From: Natrialba swarupiae
GTDB taxonomy: Archaea; Halobacteriota; Halobacteria; Halobacteriales; Natrialbaceae
DNA length: 64,000 bases
Assembly: GCF_008245225.1 (NCBI RefSeq)
Contig: NZ_VTAW01000015.1
Location: forward strand, 34,067-98,066
Direction of reading: 5' to 3'
Every line of letters begins with the position of its first letter. Positions within the stretch are counted from its first letter, which is position 1. Shown here piece by piece: positions 43,061-51,491 of the stretch. The translations under genes were made by a program, and so were the position numbers. The notes beneath the pieces are model-generated. The model worked only from the letters and a program-made list of their open reading frames with translations, had not been told where the DNA came from and made no database searches.

Positions 43061-43861
43061 TTACCGATTCTGGACGTGGATCGCTTCGAAGAGGTCGGCG
43101 ATCTCGTCCGTGAGATACTCGAAGAGCACCTCGCCTTTTTCTGCGGAGGCGCGTTCGGGGGCACCGATCGCACCCGATTCGGAGTACTCCTCGAACGGCC
43201 GGTAGACCCCGAGTGGCCCCGGCTGGACGAGGTCCTCGTCTCCGAGATCGTACGGTTCGTCGAACGGTTCGGCGTCCATGGCGTCTCGATCGACGAGCGA
43301 GGGATCCAGGTGGAACACGAGCGACGTCTCGAACTCACCGCCGTGGGCCATGCCGCCGAGATCGCTGTCTCGAATCTCCTCGACGAGATCGGTCGCGAGG
43401 TCGAAGTAGGTGAACCCGAGCACCTGACTGTCCGGATTCGCGTAGCCCACTTCGCTGACGACTGCGCCGACGAGCGCCCGGTTTCCGCCGTGGCCGTTGA
43501 CGAGGACGACCGCGTCGAATCCGTTCGCCAGACCGGCCTCGACGATGCTCTGCGTGTGGGCGAGAAGCTGATCGAACGCGGCCGTGAGCGTCCCGCCGAG
43601 CGATCGGTGATGGGGCGAGTAGCCACACCAGATCGGCGGCGTCACGAGTATCGGAACGTCGTCGACGGCGTCGGCGCTCGCCGAGGAGACGGCCGTCGCG
43701 AGGATCGTGTCCGTCCCGACGGGGAGGTGATAGCCGTGTTGTTCGACGCTCCCGACGGGAACGACCAACACGGACCCATCCTGGGAGCCGATCGCACGAA
43801 TGTCGTTCGCTGGCCTCATCGCCCACGACACGGACCGATAGCTCTCTTCGAACCCGAACAT
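43061..43861 (-). CDS. Creatininase-family amidohydrolase
   Basis: 266 residues. Metal ligands are typical of the family: Glu-Gln-His in VGSVEQHGYHLPVGTD, the GYSPHHRSLGGT segment, the VLVNGHGGNRA motif and Glu in HGGEFETS. Relatives hydrolyse creatinine or remove groups from cyclic amides or peptides (MftE, FAPy deformylase). It converges on the HAD phosphatase with a 22-base gap and so is not in that operon. Confidence 0.9.
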   Translation of the reverse strand: MFGFEESYRSVSWAMRPANDIRAIGSQDGSVLVVPVGSVEQHGYHLPVGTDTILATAVSSASADAVDDVPILVTPPIWCGYSPHHRSLGGTLTAAFDQLLAHTQSIVEAGLANGFDAVVLVNGHGGNRALVGAVVSEVGYANPDSQVLGFTYFDLATDLVEEIRDSDLGGMAHGGEFETSLVFHLDPSLVDRDAMDAEPFDEPYDLGDEDLVQPGPLGVYRPFEEYSESGAIGAPERASAEKGEVLFEYLTDEIADLFEAIHVQNR

Positions 43862-43955
43862 ACGTCGACCTCACCGACAACCCCCATAAGACATTCGACG
43901 TGTCGGTCCGACAGGGAAACCTACTTGATGGAGCTACGGCAACTGATATCAGTAT

Positions 43956-44771
43956 ATGGACGACCGGGTACTCGAGGGCCAGACAGCTATCGTTACGGGT
44001 GCGGCCAAGGGGATCGGACGGGAGATCGCGACGACGCTCGCGGCGGAAGGTGCTGACGTCGTCGCCGCGGATATCGACGCGGAGAACGCATCGGAGACCG
44101 TCTCTCTGATCGAAGATGGCGGCGAATCGGCGCTGTTCGTCGAGACCGACGTCACGGAGACGGCGTCCGTCCGGTCGATGGTTGACGAGACGATAGAGGC
44201 GTTCGGATCGATCGACGTACTCGTAAACAACGCCGGCGGATCGCTCGACGACGACGTCGCCCACGCGGTAGATCCCGAAAGCTGGAAGCAGATCGTCGAT
44301 CTGAACCTGACCGGACCGTACATCTGTACGCACGAGGTGTTGCCGGCGATGGTCGAGTCGGGTGGCGGCTCGATCGTCTTCGTCTCGTCGGCGAACGCAC
44401 TCACCGGCATCGGTCTCCCGGCGTATTCGGCCGCGAAAAACGGATTACACGCCTTTTCGCGCCTCGTCGCGACCCAGTACGGACGGTACGGCATCCGATC
44501 GAACGCCGTCTGTCCGGGGACGATCGTCACCGACTCCCGACGCGAGCAACGCGCCGCCGACTGGGACGACGAGTTCCGCGAGCAACTCCTCGATCAGTAC
44601 CCGATGGGGGAGTTCGGGACGCCGGAAGACGTCGCGAACGCCGTTCTCTACCTCTCAAGCGACCTTGCACGCTTCGTGAGCGGAACCGAACTCGCGGTCG
44701 ACGGCGGACTGACCTGTGGACTCGATCAGACCTTCCAGCGGACGCTCTACGACGTCGATCGCCTCGAGTGA
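43956..44771 (+). CDS. Short-chain dehydrogenase/reductase
   Basis: 271 residues. TGAAKGIGREIA cofactor motif near residue 13, NNAGG, catalytic Ser in FVSSANALTG and YSAAKNG (YxxxK), and a C-terminal GTELAVDGGLT as in glucose/3-oxoacyl dehydrogenase-like SDRs. NAD(P)-dependent oxidation of a sugar or alcohol is expected. Divergent from the creatininase-family gene, 94 bases apart. Confidence 0.92.
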   Translation: MDDRVLEGQTAIVTGAAKGIGREIATTLAAEGADVVAADIDAENASETVSLIEDGGESALFVETDVTETASVRSMVDETIEAFGSIDVLVNNAGGSLDDDVAHAVDPESWKQIVDLNLTGPYICTHEVLPAMVESGGGSIVFVSSANALTGIGLPAYSAAKNGLHAFSRLVATQYGRYGIRSNAVCPGTIVTDSRREQRAADWDDEFREQLLDQYPMGEFGTPEDVANAVLYLSSDLARFVSGTELAVDGGLTCGLDQTFQRTLYDVDRLE

Positions 44772-44789
44772 GCGCTAGAGCCCCCAGTT

Positions 44790-44819
44790 GCCCTGCGTTC
44801 TCGACGTGGCGCGCAGGGC
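44790..44819. terminator. Hairpin between convergent SDR and MFS genes
   Basis: GCCCTGCG and CGCAGGGC form an 8-base stem with a 14-base loop, placed just after the SDR stop and before the end of the convergent MFS gene. A bidirectional terminator is plausible. Confidence 0.4.
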
Positions 44820-44865
44820 GTAGCGTTCTCGGTACGTCTACGCTGAGTGTGGCGTCTTGGCAGGT

Positions 44866-46089
44866 CTACGCCGGGCGTAACCGTTGGTACCGCTCGAGGG
44901 TGAGCCACGAGGCGACGAGCAGACAGCCGACGAGCACGAGGAGAAATCCGCCGTAGGCCGCTGTGTACCCCGAGTGGCCGCCCACGATTCCGACGTAGGC
45001 GGGGCCGAGGCTTCCGAACGCCATGTATACCGTTCCGACGACGCCGTAGTCCCCTCCCTTGTGCTCCTCGGGAAACGCCGTGATGAGATACGACGACATC
45101 GGGGGCCAGAATCCGGTCAGTCCAACGGCGAGAAGCAGTATTCCGACAGCGACGCCGACGGTCGACGAAGAAAATAGGAGCACCGCGAGACCGACGAGAC
45201 CGCTTCCGATCGCGGTGACAACGGTGGGGAGTGACCCGATGCGGTCGCCACAGTAGCCCGAAAGCGGCGTGGCGAGAACGCCGACGGCGAACACCGCGGC
45301 GTAGGCCACGTTACTCGCGCCGCGAGAGAGCCCCCGATCGGCCTCGAGGACGATCGGAAGGAAGCTGATCGTGCCGTTCCAGACGAACATGAACAGGCCC
45401 GCGACGAGAATCGCCGATCGAAGCCCCGGGGTCAGTGCAATTCGGCGCAGCGTCGGCCAAATCTCGAGCGTTGGTTTCTGGATCGTGTGCGGTTCGCTGC
45501 TCCAGCCGCTGTACAGTACGGTAACGACCGCGAGGCCGATCAGAATCGGCGCGAACGCGTACCGCCAGGTTGCGATCGCGATCGAAACGGCGGCGAACCC
45601 GGATGCGAACACGCCGGCCAGGCTCACGGCCGCATCGTTCAACCCGAACGCGCGCCCCCGTTTGCGCTCGAAGACGTCCGAAAGCTGGGCGAACCCTGCG
45701 GGGACGTAGATTCCGAGTCCGATTCCGACGAACGACACGCCGAGCAGAAACGTCAGGTATCTTGTGGCAGTGGCGAGAAGGCCGTAGCCGACGATCAGCG
45801 AAAGGAGACCGAGGACGATCGCGGTCGTTCTCGAGAGGTCGTCGGAGATCCGACCCCCTGGATACCGGAATGCCGCCGTACAGGAGGCGAGTACGCTTAG
45901 TGCGAATCCCGCCCTTGCCTCGGAAATCGAGAGCGTCGTGATGATCTCGGGGAGCAACGGTGGGAGGACGAGAAAGCCGAGTTGTCCACAAAGCGTTCCG
46001 AGAGTAACGACGAACAGGATTCGGCCGGAGTGGCCGCTCGTAAACGTCTCGTCCGCTCGTTGCTTTGCTGGCGCTTTGCTCACTACCAT
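44866..46089 (-). CDS. Major facilitator superfamily transporter
   Basis: 407 residues from ATG 46089 (a GTG at 46104 would add five). Twelve hydrophobic segments, the intracellular loop-2 motif as FRYPGGRISDDLSRT and a loop-8 motif GYCGDRIGS are seen. An MFS importer or exporter of a small organic molecule at the cell membrane. Substrate is unknown; in context it may export or import a sugar acid or amino-sugar product. Confidence 0.9.
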   Translation of the reverse strand: MVVSKAPAKQRADETFTSGHSGRILFVVTLGTLCGQLGFLVLPPLLPEIITTLSISEARAGFALSVLASCTAAFRYPGGRISDDLSRTTAIVLGLLSLIVGYGLLATATRYLTFLLGVSFVGIGLGIYVPAGFAQLSDVFERKRGRAFGLNDAAVSLAGVFASGFAAVSIAIATWRYAFAPILIGLAVVTVLYSGWSSEPHTIQKPTLEIWPTLRRIALTPGLRSAILVAGLFMFVWNGTISFLPIVLEADRGLSRGASNVAYAAVFAVGVLATPLSGYCGDRIGSLPTVVTAIGSGLVGLAVLLFSSSTVGVAVGILLLAVGLTGFWPPMSSYLITAFPEEHKGGDYGVVGTVYMAFGSLGPAYVGIVGGHSGYTAAYGGFLLVLVGCLLVASWLTLERYQRLRPA

Positions 46090-46196
46090 TTGATTATCGA
46101 CCACAAACGTTAATCTTCAGATGGCCCACCGTAGCAACCAGTCCGAAACGGGTCAACGGCTCGACGATACACGCCTGATAGAGATACGAGCGCATA

Positions 46197-46264
46197 CCCC
46201 CGCCTTCCCGTGAGTGACGAGTGTTCCGACGCTCTGTCAGAACCGAGGAGCGAACAGGCGGGGG
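46197..46264 (+). promoter_or_regulatory. Structured leader/left-end element (copy 2)
   Basis: The outer stem CCCCCGCC/GGCGGGGG and the inner hairpin GTTCCGAC/GTCAGAAC (one mismatch) mirror the element at 6905-6970. The outer stem sequence differs from the first copy while pairing is kept, a sign of selection on structure. Confidence 0.6.
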
Positions 46265-46388
46265 TCGAGCGGACACCATAGTGTGGCAAGCACCGTTCTA
46301 TTGCAGTGCCGGATTTCCCACGGGTTCACTTCCACTCCGGATGGCTGAGCTATATATCGAGCACAACCGAAATGCTCATACGGCGACG

Positions 46389-47648
46389 ATGGGCGAACTC
46401 ACGAAAACCCTCGAACTGAAGCTTGTAGCCCCCAACGCTCACAAGCGACAGAAACTTCGCGAGACACGCGACGCGTACCAGCGGGCGCTTCAGGCCGCCT
46501 TCGACGCTGGCTGTGACACACAGTCAGCGGCCAACGACGTGGTTGTCGAGTACGACCTGAGCGGCTACGCGAAAAACGCCCTCAAGAAGTACGTCCCACA
46601 ACTCTGTGGGAACAGCTACGACGCCAACGAGCTTCACGACGACCATCCGGTTCGGTTCACCAACGAGGGACTGCAACTTGACCATCAGCCACAGAACGCT
46701 ATCGAGTGGTACGTCAAAGTCCCGCACCACGAAGATTACCACCTCTGGATTCCGGCATGCGCCAATCCCGAACAGCGGGATTGGCTCGAAGCGGTGTACG
46801 CAGACGCCGCCGAGATGGGTGAGAGTCGGCTGTTCGAGCGGGACGGAACGTGGTATCTCCATATCACCGCCACCCGCGACGTAGAGGACCAATCTGCGGC
46901 GTCCGACAACGAACAGACGCCGATTGGTGTAGACATCGGAGAAGCGAGTCTCGTCACGGTGTGTCACCGCGACGAGAGCGGTTCTCCTGTTCGCCCCCGA
47001 CTGTGGACCGACGACGGTAAGACCGTTCGTCGGCTCCGCAAAACCTACTTCACCGCCAAGAGACGCCTTCAGAAGCGCGGCAGTGAGCGGATCGTAGAGT
47101 CCTACGGTGACGCACTGTGGGACCAGATTGACGATGTGTTCCACCGTGTAACCCGCGAGGTCGTGGAGTACGCCGAGTCTGTCGAGAATCCAGTGTTGGT
47201 ACTGGAAGACCTGACGTACATCCGCGAGAACATGGACTACGGCGAGTACATGAATCGGCGGTTGCACGGGTGGGGATTTGCCAAGCTCCACGCACAGATT
47301 CGCTACAAAGCCGCCGAGAAGGGGATTCCCGTCGAGACGGTGAATCCCCGGAACACGTCGAAGGCGTGCCACGCTTGCGATGAACACGGCTACCGGCCAC
47401 GACAGGCGACGTTCAGATGCTCGAACGGCGGCTGTTGGGTCACAGAATATCAGGCCGACGTGAACGGGGCGATAAACATTGCAGACCGCTACCGTAGTGG
47501 AGAGAGTCACCGCCGAAGCGACCGAGTTTCCCGGCAGAAGGCCGGTGACGATGACTCGGCTACGGATGGGGCCTCTTTGACCGGGCCACAAGACAGCCAC
47601 ACCGATGCTGAAACCCAGCAGAAGACGTGTGGAACGTATGCGTCTTGA
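46389..47648 (+). CDS. tnpB: IS1341-type TnpB (RNA-guided nuclease family), apparently intact
   Basis: 419 residues from ATG 46389 (MGELTKTLELKLVAPNAHK). RuvC-like acids are in IGVDIGEASLVTV, LVLEDLTYIREN and QADVNGAINIADR; the zinc ribbon CHAC...RCSNGGC lies between the last two. TnpB proteins are guided by an RNA from the element's right end to cut the donor site. The protein is clearly different from the broken TnpB at 7106 although the leader element is shared. It also contains a hairpin GCCAATCCCG/CGGGATTGGC at about 46770-46795. Frame is intact to the stop. Confidence 0.88.
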   Translation: MGELTKTLELKLVAPNAHKRQKLRETRDAYQRALQAAFDAGCDTQSAANDVVVEYDLSGYAKNALKKYVPQLCGNSYDANELHDDHPVRFTNEGLQLDHQPQNAIEWYVKVPHHEDYHLWIPACANPEQRDWLEAVYADAAEMGESRLFERDGTWYLHITATRDVEDQSAASDNEQTPIGVDIGEASLVTVCHRDESGSPVRPRLWTDDGKTVRRLRKTYFTAKRRLQKRGSERIVESYGDALWDQIDDVFHRVTREVVEYAESVENPVLVLEDLTYIRENMDYGEYMNRRLHGWGFAKLHAQIRYKAAEKGIPVETVNPRNTSKACHACDEHGYRPRQATFRCSNGGCWVTEYQADVNGAINIADRYRSGESHRRSDRVSRQKAGDDDSATDGASLTGPQDSHTDAETQQKTCGTYAS

Positions 47649-47723
47649 AACCAACAGGCCACAACGCTGGGCCTGAAATCACATGGTGGGATTCCCGCGT
47701 CTTCAGGCGCGGGAGGAGGTCAA

Positions 47724-48297
47724 GAGAAGGCCGATGCGGTATCACCCCGTCGTGAACAGTTGGTTTCCGTGTATATCTCCGATATGCCCAAATGCTTGTC
47801 ATCGAACATATAATAATGACTTCAGCATCGCTACTGAGAATTATTTGAATATTTATGTGTCTGTTCGTGGTGTGTTATAGTAATGTTGTAATTATACAAG
47901 ATTCACTGTCATCTGTCGCCTACTCATCGATGAGTTGTGGAGCGGTTGACCCACACCTTTAGTGTATGAAATCACTTTCCTAGCAGTGCTGTCCGAATAG
48001 TCGAGTTGACGCTCGATCGTAATCAAAAGGAGGCAATCAGATACTCGGGGAAATCGGGAAACTCAGCTTCCAAGAAAGTGCCACTCCATGCAAATATCAC
48101 GACGTCGAAAAACAATTGTGAGTTGAGGATAATTGTAGTATATACACAAGATTAAAACCTGTTAAAACTAGCAACTTTTTTATTATTCCCGACACCACAA
48201 TAGCTTCGCCATTGACGAGTTCGTCACATCATTACTCAGCTTTTCACGTAGTGTGAATGACGTATCTATCGCTCAAACAGCTACGAGAGGGTGTCTG
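47724..48297. other. AT-rich intergenic region with similarity to 4787-5061
   Basis: No credible gene. Two short blocks, 47932-47973 and 48131-48155, resemble 4787-4830 and 5038-5061 in sequence and order. A TTGTA...TACAAGATT string occurs twice (near 47885 and 48133), roughly 245 bases apart, like the borders of a small element. Composition is much more AT-rich than the surrounding genes. Confidence 0.45.
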
Positions 48298-48640
48298 CTA
48301 ACTGATTTTCCCGATGCACGGAATGTTGAATTGATCACTACCCGAGGGAACTGCTCGCATTTTCGCATCGATAGGTGCACCGTCAACGTGGTCGGGTGCG
48401 AGACCAGCATCGGCATACCTGTTCAGCAGCGACTCTTCTACCGATCTGTCGACTCAAATTATAGGATACCCAACGTGCAAACCCGAGATTGGTGCCTGAT
48501 CGCCCACTACCCACCGCTCCACGCACCTCCAGGTTCCAGGCTGTTCACGGCCGACGAGCGTTTTGCTGCCGGCCTTTCGCACAATTCCCGTCTCACGGTC
48601 GTACCCAGCGCTTAACTCGATAGGGCAATTTACTCTAGTC
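48298..48640 (-). pseudogene. Possible gene remnant with an internal stop
   Basis: On the minus strand one reading frame is protein-like from about 48640 to 48298 (ELSAGYDRETGIVRKAGSK, then LLNRYADAGLAPDHVDGAP, then AVPSGSDQFNIPCIGK) and is broken by a single in-frame TGA at 48454-48456. No family is recognised and the frame runs back into the TFB gene, so this is weak evidence for a decayed gene. Confidence 0.25.
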
Positions 48641-48641
48641 A

Positions 48642-49607
48642 ATGGAACGCCTTCCCCGCCAGAAAGAGCGCGATACTGAAACAGAGCACGAAACCACTGG
48701 ACAAGAGGGCGTTCGAAGCTGTCCTGAATGTGAGTCAACGTCGCTCACGAGAAGTGCAGATGGGAGTGAAATTAGCTGTGAGGACTGTGGACTGATTTTA
48801 GAAGAGGAGACGATCGACCGAGGGCCGGAATGGCGGGCGTTCAACGCGGCTGAACGTGACTCTAAATCACGCGTTGGTGCACCGACGACGCAGACGATGC
48901 ACGATAAGGGACTGACGACGACGATCGACTGGAAAAACCAGGACGCCTATGGACGGTCTCTCTCCTCCGAGAAACGCAGTCAGATGAATCGACTGCGGAA
49001 ATGGCAAGAGCGGATCCGAACAAAGGACGCTGGCGAGCGAAACCTCCAGTTTGCGCTCTCTGAGACCGATCGGATGGCCTCTGCTCTGGGCGTTCCCCGC
49101 TCTGTCCGGGAGGTTGCAAGCGTCCTCTATCGACGTGCACTCGAGGAGGATCTCATCCGGGGACGCTCGATCGAAGGTGTGGCCACGAGCACGTTGTACG
49201 CAGCCTGTCGGATGGAAGGAATCCCACGATCCTTAGATGAGATTGCGGCCGTCTCACGGGTTGACCGAATGGAGATCGGTCGCACGTATCGATACATCTC
49301 GAAGGAACTGGGTCTCGAGATGCAACCCGTCGATCCAAAAAAATACGTCCCCCGCTTTTGCTCTGAACTCGAACTTCCCGACGAAGTACAATCGAAGGCC
49401 AACGAAATCATCGATACGACTGCCGAGAAAGGGATGTTATCGGGGAAATCGCCAACAGGGTATGCCGCAGCTGCCATCTATGCTGGTGCGCTTCTTTGTA
49501 ATAAGAAAAAGACCCAGCGTGAAGTCGCTGACGTCGCGCAGGTAACTGAAGTCACGATTCGAAATCGGTATCAAGAGCAAATCGCCGCGATGGGTATTCA
49601 CGACTAA
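48642..49607 (+). CDS. tfb: Transcription initiation factor TFB
   Basis: 321 residues. N-terminal zinc ribbon with C27/C30 and C46/C49, the B-reader-like region ([10 protein letters not shown], then [19 protein letters not shown]), and two cyclin-like repeats that bind TBP and the BRE element. Haloarchaea carry many TFB copies that divide the promoters among them; this one lies in an IS-rich region and may be an accessory copy. GC is slightly lower than in the metabolic operons. Confidence 0.95.
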   Translation: MERLPRQKERDTETEHETTGQEGVRSCPECESTSLTRSADGSEISCEDCGLILEEETIDRGPEWRAFNAAERDSKSRVGAPTTQTMHDKGLTTTIDWKNQDAYGRSLSSEKRSQMNRLRKWQERIRTKDAGERNLQFALSETDRMASALGVPRSVREVASVLYRRALEEDLIRGRSIEGVATSTLYAACRMEGIPRSLDEIAAVSRVDRMEIGRTYRYISKELGLEMQPVDPKKYVPRFCSELELPDEVQSKANEIIDTTAEKGMLSGKSPTGYAAAAIYAGALLCNKKKTQREVADVAQVTEVTIRNRYQEQIAAMGIHD

Positions 49608-49628
49608 CTTAGGCGATTGAGGTCTGGT

Positions 49629-50033
49629 TCACAGGTAGTAGTCCTCTCGTTCGACAACTTCACCGAAGCCGACGGTTTCTTTCACATCAGTGATTTCGAT
49701 GGTCACCCGTTCTCCTTTCTCTGTCTCGGGGACGATGATCACATACCCTCGTTCGACGCGAGCAATACCATCTCCTTGCTCCCCGATACCTTCGATATCC
49801 ACAGTGCGGTTTTCGCCTTCCTCAACAGGTGGCTCTGGACCCTCCACCGCTCGTCTCTGAGTACTGTCCTCTGTCGGTGTGGGTTCTGTTCCAAGTAGTG
49901 CGACGCGGTACTTTTCGCCCTCTTGGAGGTTTCCAGTTTCAATCTCGCGGTCGGGAATTTCGAGAATGTACGAATCGCGCTCTTCGATCACACGAGCACT
50001 GAACAGACATCGCAGGTTGTCGGGAATCTCCAT
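49629..50033 (-). CDS. TRAM-domain protein
   Basis: 134 residues. A C-terminal TRAM domain (VDIEGIGEQGDGIARVERGYVIIVP, read in parts) follows an N-terminal region with IPDREIETGNLQEGEKYRVAL, the common plan of haloarchaeal TRAM proteins. TRAM is a small RNA-binding beta-barrel; archaeal ones act as RNA chaperones. Convergent with tfb, with 21 bases between the stops. Confidence 0.88.
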   Translation of the reverse strand: MEIPDNLRCLFSARVIEERDSYILEIPDREIETGNLQEGEKYRVALLGTEPTPTEDSTQRRAVEGPEPPVEEGENRTVDIEGIGEQGDGIARVERGYVIIVPETEKGERVTIEITDVKETVGFGEVVEREDYYL

Positions 50034-50348
50034 CAGTATCGCTCCTTCTCAAAGAGCTATTTGGATAACCTCTTGAGACCATCGATAACAGACGTTCTCG
50101 ATTGGGTCACGTCTCTGTTCCAAATGGTGATCACCGACGCGCTCGAGCCAGCGTTGACTTTGGCCGGACACAGGGTCCATTCTTCGATCATCTATTTCAA
50201 GATGTCCACGATCAGATGGATCTTTCTTCTCTCGATGAGGGAGATGGCTCCCCAGCAGCGTCAGATTCCCCGAGTGAGGACGTTGATGAGCCGGGAGAGT
50301 TTTTTCACCGACAGTTAGTAGTACTCTGAGTTCATAGTACAACATAAC
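50034..50348. other. Intergenic region with a possible gene remnant
   Basis: 315 bases. A plus-strand frame from about 50120 to 50329 has an acidic, haloarchaeal-like composition (SSLDEGDGSPAASDSP near its end) without a clear start, perhaps the tail of a lost gene. No family is recognised. The right end must hold the vapBC promoter. Confidence 0.3.
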
Positions 50349-50654
50349 ATGTCGGGTAGTACTCGAGACCCAGAGGTCGTACGTGTCTCGCAGAAGGGAC
50401 AGACAACGATCCCGAAGACGCTCCGAGAGAAGTTCGGGATCGACACCCCTGGAGAGGTGTTCATTTACGAGGACGACGACCGAATCATCGTCGAACCAAT
50501 CCCGTCACTCGAAGAGCTAGGCGGGATTCACGCCGACACCGACCACAAGCGTGGCGACGTGCTCGACCGGGTTCGCGAACTGAAACATGAGGAACGCCGG
50601 CGTGAAGAGGTCCGTGCTGACCGACTCCGACCGGCTGACTCGGAGGATGAATGA
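50349..50654 (+). CDS. vapB: AbrB/SpoVT-type antitoxin (VapB)
   Basis: 101 residues. SpoVT-AbrB DNA-binding beta-hairpin VSQKGQTTIPKTLREKFGI near residue 14, then an Asp/Arg-rich tail that would wrap the toxin. Overlaps the PIN-toxin gene by 4 bases, as in VapBC operons. Antitoxin-toxin complexes of this type repress their own promoter. Confidence 0.9.
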   Translation: MSGSTRDPEVVRVSQKGQTTIPKTLREKFGIDTPGEVFIYEDDDRIIVEPIPSLEELGGIHADTDHKRGDVLDRVRELKHEERRREEVRADRLRPADSEDE

Positions 50655-51088
50655 GCGACCGATACGTCTTTGACACTGAAGCGATCATCGCGTATCTCTA
50701 CGACGAGCCTGGTCGAAGCGTCGTCGAAGCGTATCTTCGAGACGTTCGTGATGGGGTTGTCGAAGGGCTGCTGGCAGAAACTAACGCTGGTGAAGTACTC
50801 TATCTCGTTGCACGCTTCGAAGGAATTGACGACAAACCAACGACAGACTCGCTTCGCACTGCTGATCGAGATCTCCGTGCGCTCGAGCGGTGGGGAATTA
50901 GCATCGAACGAGCTGACTGGCGGCTTGCCGCCGAGGTGAAGGCGGACGGTCACATTTCGTTTGCGGACGCACATGGCGTTACACTCGCCCACGAGAGCGA
51001 TGCGACACTCATCACCGGTGCTGATGACGACTTCGAGACGCTTCCGGTCGATGTCGACGTCGTCCGATTTCGCGAGAACAGCGTCTAA
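50651..51088 (+). CDS. vapC: PIN-domain ribonuclease toxin (VapC)
   Basis: 145 residues. PIN-domain acids appear as D8 in YVFDTEAIIAYL, Glu in AETNAGEVLYL, Asp in SFADAHGVTLA and a final acidic stretch ITGADDDFE. It would cleave RNA when freed from VapB. Sits between the TFB/TRAM genes and an IS transposase. Confidence 0.9.
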   Translation: MSDRYVFDTEAIIAYLYDEPGRSVVEAYLRDVRDGVVEGLLAETNAGEVLYLVARFEGIDDKPTTDSLRTADRDLRALERWGISIERADWRLAAEVKADGHISFADAHGVTLAHESDATLITGADDDFETLPVDVDVVRFRENSV

Positions 51089-51479
51089 CCCACTATGTAC
51101 ACCCACTTGGGTGAGGTAGCACCTGTCGTTGCCGACAGGGGGATACGTCATCTCGTCGTTCTCACATCGTAATATTGGTTCTTTGTATGACATAATCGAC
51201 GAAGCCACTTCGAGCCTGTTCCCAATCAAAATAATCATAGGAAACTATATTCAATAATTGAATCAACCAACAAACACTCACTTCTTGGGATCAAGGATTT
51301 GTGTGGCGGGTTCGTGTCACATCTGCCATACCGGGTGTTCCACGACAAATCCCCGCCCCTTGCTAGCATCAGCCCTTGTGCAGGGTACATCCTGCCTGGG
51401 GTTTCGCCGAACTATCTTTAAGCAGCGAGAGAATCCCGCCGTTTACAGTAGACGTCGAACCTAATTCACGACACTGCTG
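51089..51479. other. Intergenic region with an IS1341-type right-end remnant
   Basis: 391 bases. A GAGAGAATCCCGCCGTTTAC string at 51427-51446 is the opening half of the IS1341-type right-end hairpin and recurs at 63493-63512, so an old element was cut here, probably by the transposase gene that follows. A hairpin CCTGTCG-TTG-CCGACAGG lies near 51120. Confidence 0.45.
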
Positions 51480-51491
51480 GTGAGGTTGTCT

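Larger units (their letters stand above)
46190..47723 (+). mobile_element. Second IS1341-type element (tnpB only)
   Basis: The left part carries the structured segment 46197-46264 that resembles 6905-6970; the right part ends with hairpin TCCCGCG-N8-CGCGGGA (47693-47714) followed by GGAGGTCAA. No tnpA. The ends are estimated from these landmarks. Confidence 0.7.

Noticed and set aside
48253..48615. 120-codon plus-strand frame before tfb
   Set aside because: Cys/Arg-rich composition unlike haloarchaeal proteins; the opposite strand is slightly more protein-like, and even that is doubtful.
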